From Sipunculus nudus (taxonomy: Eukaryota; Annelida; Sipuncula; Golfingiida; Sipunculidae): 64,000 nt of DNA. The stretch is taken from the NCBI GenBank assembly GCA_026874595.1, contig CM049311.1, forward strand, positions 35,321,176-35,385,175. The letters run 5' to 3'. Below are positions 47,068 through 58,690 of this stretch, piece after piece. Position 1 is the first letter of the stretch; each line of letters opens with the position of its first letter. Under the pieces are notes generated by a model. It was not told where the DNA came from, did no database searches, and saw nothing but the letters and a program-made list of their open reading frames with translations. Position numbers and translations under genes: made by a program.

Positions 47068-48296
47068 TACTATCAAATTTTCGTTTTTATAATAAAAATT
47101 CGTGACATTTCAAGGAAACACCTTCTGTTTACATTTCACATCCATCGCGTGCTTACATTACAATTGCTATACGTTATGAGTAGAAATATTATTCCTTATA
47201 AGCTTAATATGTTACTGGAGTGATGTTAAATTCTCGCATATCTTACATAAAACAATTCTCTCTATTGTGATTTAATGATCTGATTTTTTTTCCTTTTTTT
47301 TCTTCATAATTTAGGTCTCGTTCGGCAATTATCTCTGAAGGCAATTTATTCGTTTAGGACTGAGTCCACGGTTATATGCATACATAAGTTATCAAAATGT
47401 GCTGGACATGATAATCAGTTGGTTCTGGCTTCATCGGGAGTGCATAACTTCAGATGTGCATTTCGCGAGAAGTTATGCGCTACGTCAATGCATCGTTCTC
47501 TTATCTAATCGGGGGAAACCCTTTATATATATATACTTTAGAAGAAATGTTGTGAAAGAAAAAAATACACTTGCAATGTATAGCTTTGTCTTTTTGTCAT
47601 CTGTAAGTTATCTAAGCATTTAAAATTTATGTTATTTAAAATGACTACCGCAATATATTGGGTAAGTTTACCGGGAATATTCGCAGCGTGGGATTTGTTT
47701 GTCCCCAATACCATGAAAAGGTAATGTAATATCTTTTTATATCCACGCAAATCTTAAACAAACAATAGTGAAGAAGGATACAATTTCATTTACTAAAAAT
47801 ATATCCCTGGCATTTTACCTATATGTTGCAGCCTATTGACGTATTGCATACATGTTAATCGTGTTTTCTTTGTGGGACATATGTGGGCTTTGTCCTGTTA
47901 TTCAGGCGGATTTGTAAAGCCAATAGTTAAATATCTTGTTACCTGATAGAGTATAAGTTGTGTATAGTAAAGTATAAAGGAATCCTCCATTTTTTCTTGC
48001 TTCACTTTCCGCGCTGCTAACATATTGTTGCTTACCACTGCTTTGATCGAGATGTTATGCTGTTTTCTTGAAAAATATAATTTGCTTATGAAAAGGACTG
48101 AATATTCAGTTCATTGAAATATTTCCCTATGATCATAAAGCGGAATGCTCTGATTTTATTCAGAAGAGTATGTCTTTTTGTATACTAATGAGACGTGGGC
48201 AGCCCCCAGTGAATAATTATACCATGTCTTTAATAACAGTCATATGCCTGATTTCGTTTGAAGTTTGAAAATGTAAACTGAAAATGTTCTTTGGGA
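47068..48296. other. Non-coding stretch, possible upstream intron
   Basis: No exon recognised. T-rich runs at 47285-47302. Confidence 0.4.
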
Positions 48297-48512
48297 ACTT
48301 CGTCTATGGACAGTCGGGCGGTAAAAAAGCTCGGCTCTCTCTGCTTGCGACCCGGGTTCGATTCCCGGCGTGGCTGTGCGAGTGGGTTGTAGTGGCCAGG
48401 TCCACATGCTGGTGGGTCCTCCAGTTTCCTCCACCTCCTTCGCACTATCGAACGCCACCGTCTGTGCCATGGAGAGCGCCTCGCATTAGATATTATAAGT
48501 GTTTGTAGCTTT
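48297..48512 (+). mobile_element. tRNA-derived SINE, second family, copy 2
   Basis: CAGTCGGGCGGTAAAAAAGC, then the B box CGGGTTCGATTCCCGGCGTG, GTGCGAGTGGGTTGTAGTGG, CCTCCAGTTTCCTCCACCTC, GCCATGGAGAGCGCCTCGCA and TATTATAAGTGTTTGTAG follow in the same order as at 42331. The B box here matches the RNA polymerase III consensus well. ORFs on both strands through it are not genes. Confidence 0.8.
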
Positions 48513-49180
48513 CATCATCTTTGACGTTTTTGTCGCAGCCCATCATCCTAATATATAGTCTTTATCACCCTTTTGTATGTTATCAGTTTTGTCCAATTAA
48601 AACTGACTCTGAGTGAGCAATAAAACATGATACCCTATTGCTGTGTGTTTTATATAGCAAAATCATAAATAAAAAAGGGCGTCTCCAGCAAAAGGGACTA
48701 TTCGAGACAGTAACAAAGCCCGCTTTTTAAGTGTTTTATTTTTATCTGCGCCTGATTTATGAAATAATGATGGGTTATTAGTTCAGCCAAAAGGAACCCC
48801 TGAACGAGTAGGAAGAAGAGTTACAAAACTGTTAATTACGGAGGTGTGACCCTTGAAAGAGAGGCACGTATAAGCCTATTAAATCTGGATATTGATCCCC
48901 ATTGAATCTGTAGCGGGCTTAAAATTAACAAAGAAGAGAATGCGTCTCGAGCTTAGGTCACCTGTTTTATTGAAGATGTATATACGGCAATGTACAGAAA
49001 ATATCCATAACCATAATATATGTAGATCTGTCGAGTTTTTATTTTTGTGAAGCACGGTTTATATACATTAATTATTGTGCTGTTGAAAATCCCATTGTAA
49101 TTCCGTTCATTATTCCAACATGCGAATAACGAAAATTTCGACATGCGACATATGACATCCGGGTTTTAGTGTGTGCTCAA
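48513..49180. other. Non-coding stretch
   Basis: Nothing recognised. Confidence 0.45.
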
Positions 49181-49384
49181 CATGGCAACCCCCTATAGCG
49201 GTTTTGAGAAATGTTCAGAAATAAACCTGTCAGGGCGGCGGGATGCGAAAACCAAAATACTCAAAGGACAACGACAAGGCGAGAATCTTTGGAGTTTGGT
49301 CCCAAAAGGGCAATGATTGGTGCAGAATAATGCTTTTTTGGACCACGCCCAAATCTCCAAATTATAGTAGGAAACATATAACCT
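49181..49384. mobile_element. Dispersed repeat, family B, copy 2
   Basis: It is homologous to 7331-7558 in the same orientation: AGCGGTTTTGAG, AGAAATAAACCTGTCAG, GGCGGGATGCG, AGGCGAGAATCT, TTTTTTGGACCACGCCCAAA, CTCCAAATTATAGTAGG and AACATA. This copy retains an extra 20-30 bp in the middle. Overlapping ORFs on both strands at 49193-49545 follow from the repeat and are not supported as genes. Confidence 0.65.
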
Positions 49385-50089
49385 GCTCCAAAGAATCCCA
49401 AACTGGGCATCTTCCTGATGCATGTTTGATTGTCACATACTTGTAATATCTCCAAAAGTTCAGTGGAATTTGAGGGAAGGGTGGGCCATGGTCCAAGGAA
49501 GAAACGATTCCATTTCAGGCTGGGTCGGTGATTATTGAGCCGCATCTGGAAGCAAATCTAGCTTAATGCTTCCCTCTTTGTCTGGTTTTCTGTCTGTGCA
49601 TACAACAATTCCATACGTTCTCAATGAATGGTAAAAAACTGTGAAAGACTGAAAATTAAATCCCATTAAAGAAGTGATTGAATTTTGGATTAATATAATC
49701 TTTGGACAGATCAAAACGCAGATTGCAGAAAACACCGTGTTTTCTGTTTATCTAAAAATATGCCTACATACTGTTCCAGAGATTGTCAATATCTTAAAAA
49801 GTCGGTTAATTAATATATTTATATATAAATGATAACAGGAGACTATTATGAACCATCCTGAGCAGGGATTATAAACGACAGGTTATAGATAACTGGTTAA
49901 TGTAATAAATATGACAAAATTAACATTCATTATTGTTTCATATTGATATTTTCCATGTTTTTGTTGCCAACTAGTGAAAGGGAATGAGATTTAGTTGTTC
50001 TATTCCACTGAGTAACATGGTAACACTGTACTGGGCCAGGTTACCATTTAAACCGTTCTAAAGTTTTGCGTTAGCCGTTGGTTTAAAGC

Positions 50090-50091
<2 letters not shown>
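49385..50091. other. Non-coding stretch
   Basis: Nothing recognised. Confidence 0.45.

Positions 50092-50139
<48 letters not shown>
50092..50139. repeat. (GA)n microsatellite
   Basis: About 24 uninterrupted GA units. Confidence 0.95.
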
Positions 50140-50142
<3 letters not shown>

Positions 50143-53100
50143 GGTGGCGCCTGCCATTGGCGATGACATAACATGCCATGTCAGTAAACTGATTTTGAAT
50201 TGTATATTTATATAATGGTCAGTATTCTTCATTTAATACTTGTATTCCAATGTGCTCCTGAACAATGCAACTTTATGATTTTTATAGCTGTTTATGAAAT
50301 TCATTTATATTTTATAAATGTAAGATTGCAATTAATTATAACGAATTTCTTTATGCCTGTCAACAGAAACTCAAGATGATCGTGAAAGTTTTGAAAACAA
50401 TCATACAACAATATTTCTTTCATTCTCATTTGTTACGAATAAGTAGCAAGCAACTCTTTATTGGTGGACTCAAACATAGTTCAAAATATTTTCCTAGATA
50501 CATTTGCCTATATCGCTGCTTAACTAGGTTTTTCAAATAGAAGTTTGTGGATATATGGTCAATACCATATGGAAAATGCATTTATAATTTCTTTAACGCA
50601 GAAGTATATATTTACATAGGTACCTTTTTTTCTATTTTAATAAATAGAGGTTGCATAATTTCTCCCTAAAAATCGACACAAAATATGCAGCTTACATTTC
50701 TGTAGTGTATTCTGAAGATTAAAAAAAAAAAACTAAACGTTTAAAAAGAAAACTGACACTCGCCGATATTGTTAGCAATTGTCCCGACGTAACATGAGCT
50801 TATCATGGGAACCACATCGGGAAAGGTCGGGTGACAACGAGGAGAAATCGAAAAGTAAGACAAGATCGGGGAAAAATCAGAAAATAATATATTAAAAAAA
50901 TTAAAATGTTGTTGGGATCGGAGTAAAATTAGGCTAAGATCGGGATACATCTTTGTACATCTGGGCATAATAAAATAGAAATCGATTAATATCCGGTGTA
51001 CAACAGAATTAATCGGCAAAAACCCGATAAATTCGGGAGGAAATATGCAAGTTAAGCTGATAGAAAGAAATTCTGTACCATGATCTAAAACCGCCCGATG
51101 TTTTTAAACGGGGGACATTGAGAATTTTTTGGAAAAGCGGTTTCAATTCGGAAATATATGAAAAGCCTTAATTTTTACATTAAAAAAAATCATGCATAGC
51201 ACGTCCATGATATACATAGCTGATAGGACGTTTGTGACATACATAGCTGACCATGACACGTGATGGATTAGAGATACCAGATGAATTGACACATCGGGAG
51301 GCAGGCTTAGCCTGTATGAAGGAATATCAGAAGAGGCCGATGTAAATATTAATATGCCAGAAATAGTCATGAGCAGGTTAATTGAAGGAGGGGGTCATGA
51401 CATATCATCTAACCTATGTCCAGAAGTCATAGTTAATCAGCGAGACCAGGTCAACCTAAATTGTATACGGCTATATACGACTTTGTCAAGAATGTTTTAT
51501 ACCTCGAGGGCAATTATGTAATAGTGAATACAAGGTAGGATAATGTCCTTCCGTCCGGTAGGACGTCAGAACGGGGTTCAGACCACAGATTCAATGTGTA
51601 ATCAGGTACTAGGTATGCCGAAAATACACTGACCATAAATGATCCCACGCGTCTGCGATTCTCTGCATGGATACATTTGATCATCAATACGTCACCGTGA
51701 TTCATACCGTCGCCATCCTCTGCAGTCATTTGTATTTATTTCCCAGTAACTTTACGCATCGCATGCTATTTACAAGCGCACATGAGCTATGCTTTTCCTG
51801 ATCGAGATAACAGCCGAGAACATGGATTGCTCTCTCCTCAACCCATGAGATCATTCATTAGCTTACAATACCATCTAACGTCACTATAGGTACCTTACAA
51901 GCACATTGAGACCCCTACGGTCCATGCGTGGATAAAACTTGATGTCAGCGATGCTGTTCGTATTACAAGGCCGGCTGGGCAATGTAATAAATATATGAAA
52001 TCACACGTGGTCACATTAAGTTTACGTGACCTGTCAGCCATAGAAGCTCCAATGGGACCTTAATAATAGTTGTTTTGTCGCTAAGGGATCGTGGTCTTTT
52101 TTATACAGAATTAATTTAACTCAGGCTTCACCGGTAAAAGGGAGAACACTACAACTCACGACAAACCTTACAGCAGTGACAATCAGTGGTGACACTTAAC
52201 ACTGTTGAAAAGTATAATATTTTTAAAAGAAAAGTTCTTTCACAAAATTTTTGATATTTATAAAGATTTCATCTAAATTTTTCTGTCCAAAATTGCCTCA
52301 CTGAAGATGAAACTTAATTCTTCGCACAAACATTATAACAGATTGAAAATTATGCTTTGCTTGTGTTTTAGCACAGGTGAATCGCGACTTTTAGTAAATG
52401 TTTTATCTTTTGTTTACCGTTAAGTATCTTTATGACAAGTACTTAGGCCATTTCAGTCTTTGTTGACATACGAGAGGCTATCGAGATGTCAGAGTGCCTT
52501 ATTTAGCTTTGTCGAGAACTGTACTGAAAGGCTCGATCAAGATGAAAATTTTTTTCGTAATTTTGATGACGTGTCATGGCCTAAAAATTTGCTGTCCCAG
52601 ACTCGAAACCATCGAGACAGATTTGGTTTGTGAGTTCACATGTATTTTTTTGTGTTCAAATGTATTCTTCAATCGTACTCTAATGTTAAGATGATCGGCT
52701 GTTTAAAACGGTATCGATATTATAGGCTGCAGTGCATTTCCCTTAAAGTCTTGTGTCACGACCCAAGTTGGCTTACCAGTTCTATATAAAAGCCTACTGA
52801 GTCGTATATTCACGGCTTATATACATGCTAAAGTTTCATTCCCCTTTATCTCTGGAGATATCCCTCCTAAAGCTTGGTCACAAGCATTACATATACAGTA
52901 ATATTTGAATGAAAGTTAAGGTGTCGTGTTCCTGTATACACATTTTCATACTTTTCCATTTATTTACGTGTTTAATCGCTTCTTGAATCAAGATTGGTTG
53001 TGTATTGGAATAGAAGAAAATGTTAAACTACATTACCTCAAATGATATAAATATAAATCAATGTTCACATTACACGATTTCTTTCTGTTCTAATTATTCT

Positions 53101-55089
53101 TTATTTGGAATGATAATAATAAAAAGGAAACGTGTACATAAAAGTTTGTTATTGTCTAAATAAACATCCATCATTAAAATCAGACACGACAGAACAACCT
53201 TAATAGGATATGACAACTTCGCACCCGTTTGCAGACTTTATCTGTAAAGTTTCAAGTGTAAGCTTTGTTGAAGTTGATGAATGTTTCTGAGTTTTCCTCT
53301 GAGTTGCAAATTCACATTATCCCATTCTTTGAAAAGCGGGAGCCAATGATAAAGATTTCAGGACCCGGAGAACAAATAAAGCGTGCATAAAACCCTACGA
53401 ATACCCCGGGGATAGATGCAATTTGGCCACAGTATTTTCTTGTAGTGAATTACTCTCATTTACACCGTACTGGGTATACCGAGTGCAATCCTAGGACCGA
53501 AGCTGATTTCCTGGCTGGATTGTAATTGGTGAGTGAGTGAACATGGTACCCAAAGGAAGGAATAACGTGTTTGAGAAGTTGCTTGTTCTCTAGCCTCAGT
53601 GAAGTCCCGCTCTGCCTGTAACCAGCCTTGTATTTGAAAGAGTTCTGGAAATGTAGAGATCTAGAGCCAGTACCTCATAGAACGGCGGCTGTGTGTGCTG
53701 GAACAAGCCGCACGCCCAGCGATTATCCGACTGTTTCTCTTGGGCCAACATTTAATTGATTGTGTCAATCAAACTAATTTCTGGTATCCGCAGTCAGCGA
53801 GGGCAAGTTCTTAAAGAGATCTGCGTGAAGGGTTATAATTACAACCAGACCTGCTGGTTTCTTTTAGCCGTTTAAAGATAACATGCTGAGACCTTCAGAG
53901 CATTTAGTATGTTGGATTGTGCGTCACGTGTTCCACATTAGCTATATTTATTCCCTGGCAAAGGCATCTTCAATACATCCGATCCTCATTTTCACATACC
54001 TGTTCTACATAATAAAAAAGGTTAATCTCAGCTATTTCTGAGCCATGTGACAGTCTGTGTGTGATACTATAAAGGTACTACTAAAGTTACATAAATATTT
54101 GCAAAAGTATGTGTTTTATCTGACGCTCTTAGTTCATTATGACCGAATATAGAAGAGTTCCAGCTAAATCATTCCGGCAAACGGACTTACTACCTTAAAT
54201 TCACTTGTTTATTAGGTGTTATGGTTGAGTGTGTGAGTAAACTCATTCCCCGTGTGTCTGTTTAACATAACAAAACTGGATGACCAGAGGTCCGATCTTG
54301 CGCATGCAAAAGAAGAAACGTTTGAAAATCACGCCTCATTTCTTGAGTCGTCAAAGTATAAAAAGGACCAAAGAACATCCGCACATCATAACTCAATTTC
54401 CTAAAGATTGTCATAATTATACTGTCACTGGGGATTTTATGAAATGCTTTTAGAGTGTTATGGCATATTACTCCAATATGTGACTTGGGTATCTTTACTC
54501 CTATTTCTGCCCCCATGTGCACGTGGGGTCTCCACCCATTTGAAAAGAAATTTAAAGGGAACAAGGCAGCTGGACCTCCTTCTTTAATAATCTCCTTTGT
54601 TTTTAATCGGTGGTGAAAAAATTCCTGCTGTATACACGTAATAAAAACTCTGACACCCACCTGATAACAGAAGAACAAGAAACCGCAGTAATTCCATAAA
54701 AAAATGGGTCAACTGCGCTTTCCTGTCCGGACTGTCAATGATATGGTCTTTATTGTTTCATGGGCTTGTGATACTTTGGTGTCCGAAAATAAATACCAAA
54801 ACTATACCAGGCAAAGATAACAACTACAATAGGTGAGAACGAAACACCGACGACCTATAAAACAGAACGCCGCTGCGGCTGTCTCAAGCGCATTTCAGGT
54901 TTGCCCAAGTGACGTATATGTCGTCCAGAATGGAAGTTGTTGTTAGTAAAAGAGGCCTCATTTACAGGAGATGATATGTTCTATTGAGAGAATAGCGACC
55001 GACCATGGAAAACAATATGACATCACGATTGCTTGTTTGCACTTCTATTTCACCCTCAGTGCTTTGCATTTTTTTATAACTTTATAACA
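50140..55089. other. Long non-coding stretch with a few weak signals
   Basis: At 50800-50960 a degenerate repeat of (A)GATCGG(G)xAAAAT-like words is seen. At 51195-51255 an approximately 35-bp unit with ATACATAGCTGA occurs twice. Around 51540-51600 the minus strand reads GGTCTGAACCCCG, a possible B box of a decayed SINE. A 50-codon plus-strand frame at 52542-52694 starts MKIFFVILMTCHG, and a TATA-like CTATATAAAAGCC lies at 52780; neither forms a gene model. A 139-codon minus frame at 54262-54678 is unrecognised. Confidence 0.35.
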
Positions 55090-55345
55090 AGAGCACACTC
55101 TAAGAAAAGTTCTGACTAGAACCCTTGAAGGTTCTTAGTGGATTGAGTGGTGAAGCTTCAAAAGTTCGAATTAGAACTATAATGAATGGGTCTCTCTGAA
55201 ACCTTCAGAAAGTATCTTTAGTGGAACCTTAAGTAGTGGAACCCTTAAGGTTCCTTCCAGAATCTCAAAAAAGGTTCCTTGCAGAACCTAACAAGTTGGA
55301 CTTTTTTGGAATCTTCACAGTCTCTACTAGGAACCCTCGTTTTAC
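55090..55345. repeat. GGTTC/GAACC palindrome-rich repeat
   Basis: It begins CACTCTAAGAAAAGTTCTGA, followed by repeated hairpin-like words AGAACCCTTGAAGGTTCTT, GGAACCCTTAAGGTTCC and AAGGTTCCTTGCAGAACCT, and ends near CTAGGAACCCTCG. Elements composed of such AAGGTTCxxxGAACCTT units are common MITE-like repeats in aquatic animal genomes (recalled, not checked). Confidence 0.6.
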
Positions 55346-57199
55346 GTGTACCCGTTATGGGAATGACTTCCGTTGAAATTGTACACATTATACAGGACAC
55401 CATGTGGCTCAGATCCACAGAAGAATTTACAGATTAATAACAGACCTGCCTCATTTTAAGTTAAAACTGATATGACAACCATAAATGACAGACTGTTAAA
55501 TTCTTATTCCTTGGCAAAATTTGAAATTTCGATCAATATGATATGTGGTAGCTTTATAAATAAAGGAGACAGTCCGTAAACAGAAACCTTGTTAATACAA
55601 AGAAACCTGAAATTCGAAGCTCCGCCGGACAACAAAACTTCAACAAAAAAGATAACGACGAGAAACTGGTTCGGTCAACAGGAAGAACTGATAAAGCTCA
55701 GGGAATCATGCGATATATAACCTTATTTATGTGGGTCTGTTGACGCTCGGTAGACATTTTTTGGTTTCAAAAGTGAGAAAGGCCACCTGCAAATTACTTT
55801 GGCTCTGCAGCAGTGCATATATTTAAAATTTATGCGTGTATGATTAATGTTTTTGAACAAGGTCGAGACAACAAGTTACTTGGGCATATCCTGATATCTG
55901 ATGTCTGTTAACTAAACATGACATAGTGAACTATGCAGATTGCATCATTGACATTGCCAAATAGAAGGGGCTTATTGCGATATCTGACGTCTATTGACTA
56001 AAGAGAGTCACTTGAACCTTTCATAAAAATAGGTCAGAAATCGCAGGTCCCCCGACACATTGACTGTTTTGTTTGTTTATATCTATGTAATTTTGCACGA
56101 TTTTGTCAGTTTCCGCATATATTCAACTATACAATTTTAGGTTACGTCAGATTTTTTTTGTCAGCATTGGCGCATGTATCGTATTTACAGACAACTTGTA
56201 GATAAGAAAAAAAAACAAACATCTGTTACAGAGGCGTTATAAGACCTGTTCTTAACAACAATAACCTACAGTTCATTAATATATAAATCAGAAATCACAT
56301 AAATTCCACAGAAAAGGCAGGTGAATAGCTGGTTTAAAAAAACGATAGCAACTGATGTGATGCAACAAATAGCCCCCTCTCCCTCAAATAAAATACACAT
56401 GAATGGATATTGACTTGTTCCATATTATAATGTTCACAAAACCATTTGATCATCGTTTTAGAGATATATTAATTATAAATACAGGTAAAATAAGGAAACG
56501 AAATTATCATCTGATTTACTTAGAAAGTACACAAAATGTATTTTCTCCTTTCTTCTCCTCGGTTTGCTAATTATATTGCCGAACGACCTGTATAATAAAT
56601 CAGATAAAGGACACTGAATCTTTTATTAAAGGACAGATTGTCAGGCATTGAGCGAATTTTGAATTTAAACCAGAATTTGAGGAAAATAAAGTGCAATGAA
56701 TAGCAGGTACAGATAATTTGGTATTTTTGTGATGCGGAATCGTGCAAAATATGACAATAGCACCAATGGTAATGGTAAAACGTTTTACCGTGACAATTTT
56801 CTTATTTATTTACGTAATGCTTCGGCATACGGTACTTCGACATTATTAACCTCAACCGAGTATTTTCTGCATCATTAGTATGCAGCCTGAGTTGTCAACA
56901 ATTACTGTCTGTCATATTATATTTCTCCACCTGTTATTTGCTGAACCTGTATACTTTTCATCCGTTACCTCAGCGTTACTGACTCCGCTCATTTTCTACA
57001 TCACTGACATGCTGCTTACATTCAACATCATTTGCTTTTTTTTAGGGAATATTTTCAGCATCATTTACTCTTTTCCTCGTTATACTTTCTTCATCATTTA
57101 TTTTCTGCCTCAGTATACTTTGTATACATCATTGCATTTTTACCTCAGTATACATTTTCAAATCATTATTTTCTAACTAAGTTTTCTTTGTACATCATT
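55346..57199. other. AT-rich non-coding stretch grading into the satellite
   Basis: No exon is seen up to about 56900. From there degenerate versions of the 33-bp satellite unit appear (TATACTTT..CATCATT words). Confidence 0.4.
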
Positions 57200-58690
57200 T
57201 AGTTTCCGCCTCAGTATACCTTCCACATTATCATCTTTCTGCCTCCGTTTACTTTCTACATTATCATCTTCCTGCCTCCGTTTACTTTCTACATTATCAT
57301 CTTTTTGCCACCGTATACTTTCTACATTATCATCTTTCTGCCTAAGTATACATACTACATTATAATATTTCTACCTCGCTATACCTTCTACATTATCATC
57401 TATCTGCCTCCGTTTACTTTCTACATTATCATCTATCTGCCTCCGTTTACTTTCTACATTATCATCTTTCTGCCTCCGTTTACTTTCTACATTATCATCT
57501 TTCTGCCTCAGTATAATTTGTACATTATCATTTTTCTGCCTCCGTTTACTTTCTACATTATCATCTTTCTGCCTCCGTTTACTTTCTACATTATCATCTT
57601 TCTGCCTCCGTATACTTTCTACATTATCATCTTTCTGCCTCCGTTTACTTTCTACATTATCATCTTTTTGCCTTCGTATACTTTCTACATTATCATCTTT
57701 CTGCCTAAGTATACATACTACATTAAAATATTTCTACCTCCCTATACCTTTGTACATTATCATCTATCTGCCTCCGTTTACTTTCTACATTATCATCTCT
57801 CTGCCTCCGTTTACTTTCTACACTATCATCTTTCTGCCTCCGTATAATTTGTACATTATCATCTTTCTGCCTCCGTTTACTTTCTACATTATCATCTTTC
57901 TGCCTCCGTTTACTTTCTACGTTATCATCTTTCTGCCTCCGTTTACTTTCTACACTATCATCTTTCTGCCTCCGTTTACTTTCTACATTATCATCTTTCT
58001 GCCTCCGTATAATTTGTACATTATCATCTATCTGCCTCCGTTTACTTTCTACATTATCATCTTTCTGCCTCCGTTTACTTTCTACATTATCATCTTTCTG
58101 CCTCCGTTTACTTTCTACATTATCATCTTTCTGCCTCAGTATAATTTGTACATTATCATCTTTCTGCCTCCGTTTACTTTCTACATTATCATCTTTCTGC
58201 CTCCGTTTACTTTCTACATTATCATCTTTCTGCCTCCGTTTACTTTTTACACTTTCATCTATCTGCCTCCGTTTACTTTCTACATTTTCATCTTTCTGCC
58301 TCCGTATACTTTCTACATTGTCATCTTTCTGCCTCAGTATAATTTGTACATTATCATCTTTCTGCCTCCGTTTACTTTCTACATTATCATCTTTCTGCCT
58401 CAGTATAATTTGTACATTATCATCTTTCTGCCTCCGTATAATTTCTACATTATCATCTTTCTGCCTCCGTTTACTTTCTACACTATCATCTAATTGCCTC
58501 CGTATACTTTCTACATTATCATCTTTCTGCCTCCGTTTACTTTCTACATTATCATCTTTTTGCCACCGTATACTTTCTACATTATCATCTGTCTGCCTTA
58601 GTAGACATACTACATTATAATATTTCTACCTCCCTATACCTTCTACATTATCATCTTTCTGCCACAGTATACTTTCTACATCACTGACTT
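57200..58690. repeat. 33-bp satellite encoding an 11-residue frame
   Basis: About 45 contiguous 33-bp units. The main type is CATTATCATCTTTCTGCCTC then CGTTTACTTTCTA. A second type has CAGTATAATTTGTA in the last part. Units are most alike in the middle and decay at both edges (from about 56950 and to about 58800), as expected of unequal crossing-over. As 33 is a multiple of 3, one plus-strand frame stays open for 180-247 codons repeating YIIIFLPPFTF. With no start context, splice signals or codon bias separate from the DNA repeat, I treat this as satellite and not a gene. Confidence 0.9.

Noticed and set aside
49193-49545. Overlapping ORFs on both strands
   Set aside because: They coincide with the dispersed repeat family B, whose second copy at 7331 lacks the same reading frame integrity.
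52542-52694. Cys-containing 50-codon ORF beginning MKIFFVILMTCHG
   Set aside because: Signal-like start but very AT-rich, with no promoter, donor or repeat of Cys spacing to suggest a peptide family.
54262-54678. 139-codon minus-strand ORF
   Set aside because: No recognisable domain, start context or splice sites. A frame of this length is expected by chance in 64 kb.
57305-58620. Hydrophobic repeat protein of up to 247 residues
   Set aside because: It is the 33-bp satellite read in its only stop-free frame. There is no start, promoter or splice context, and a second frame is also partly open.
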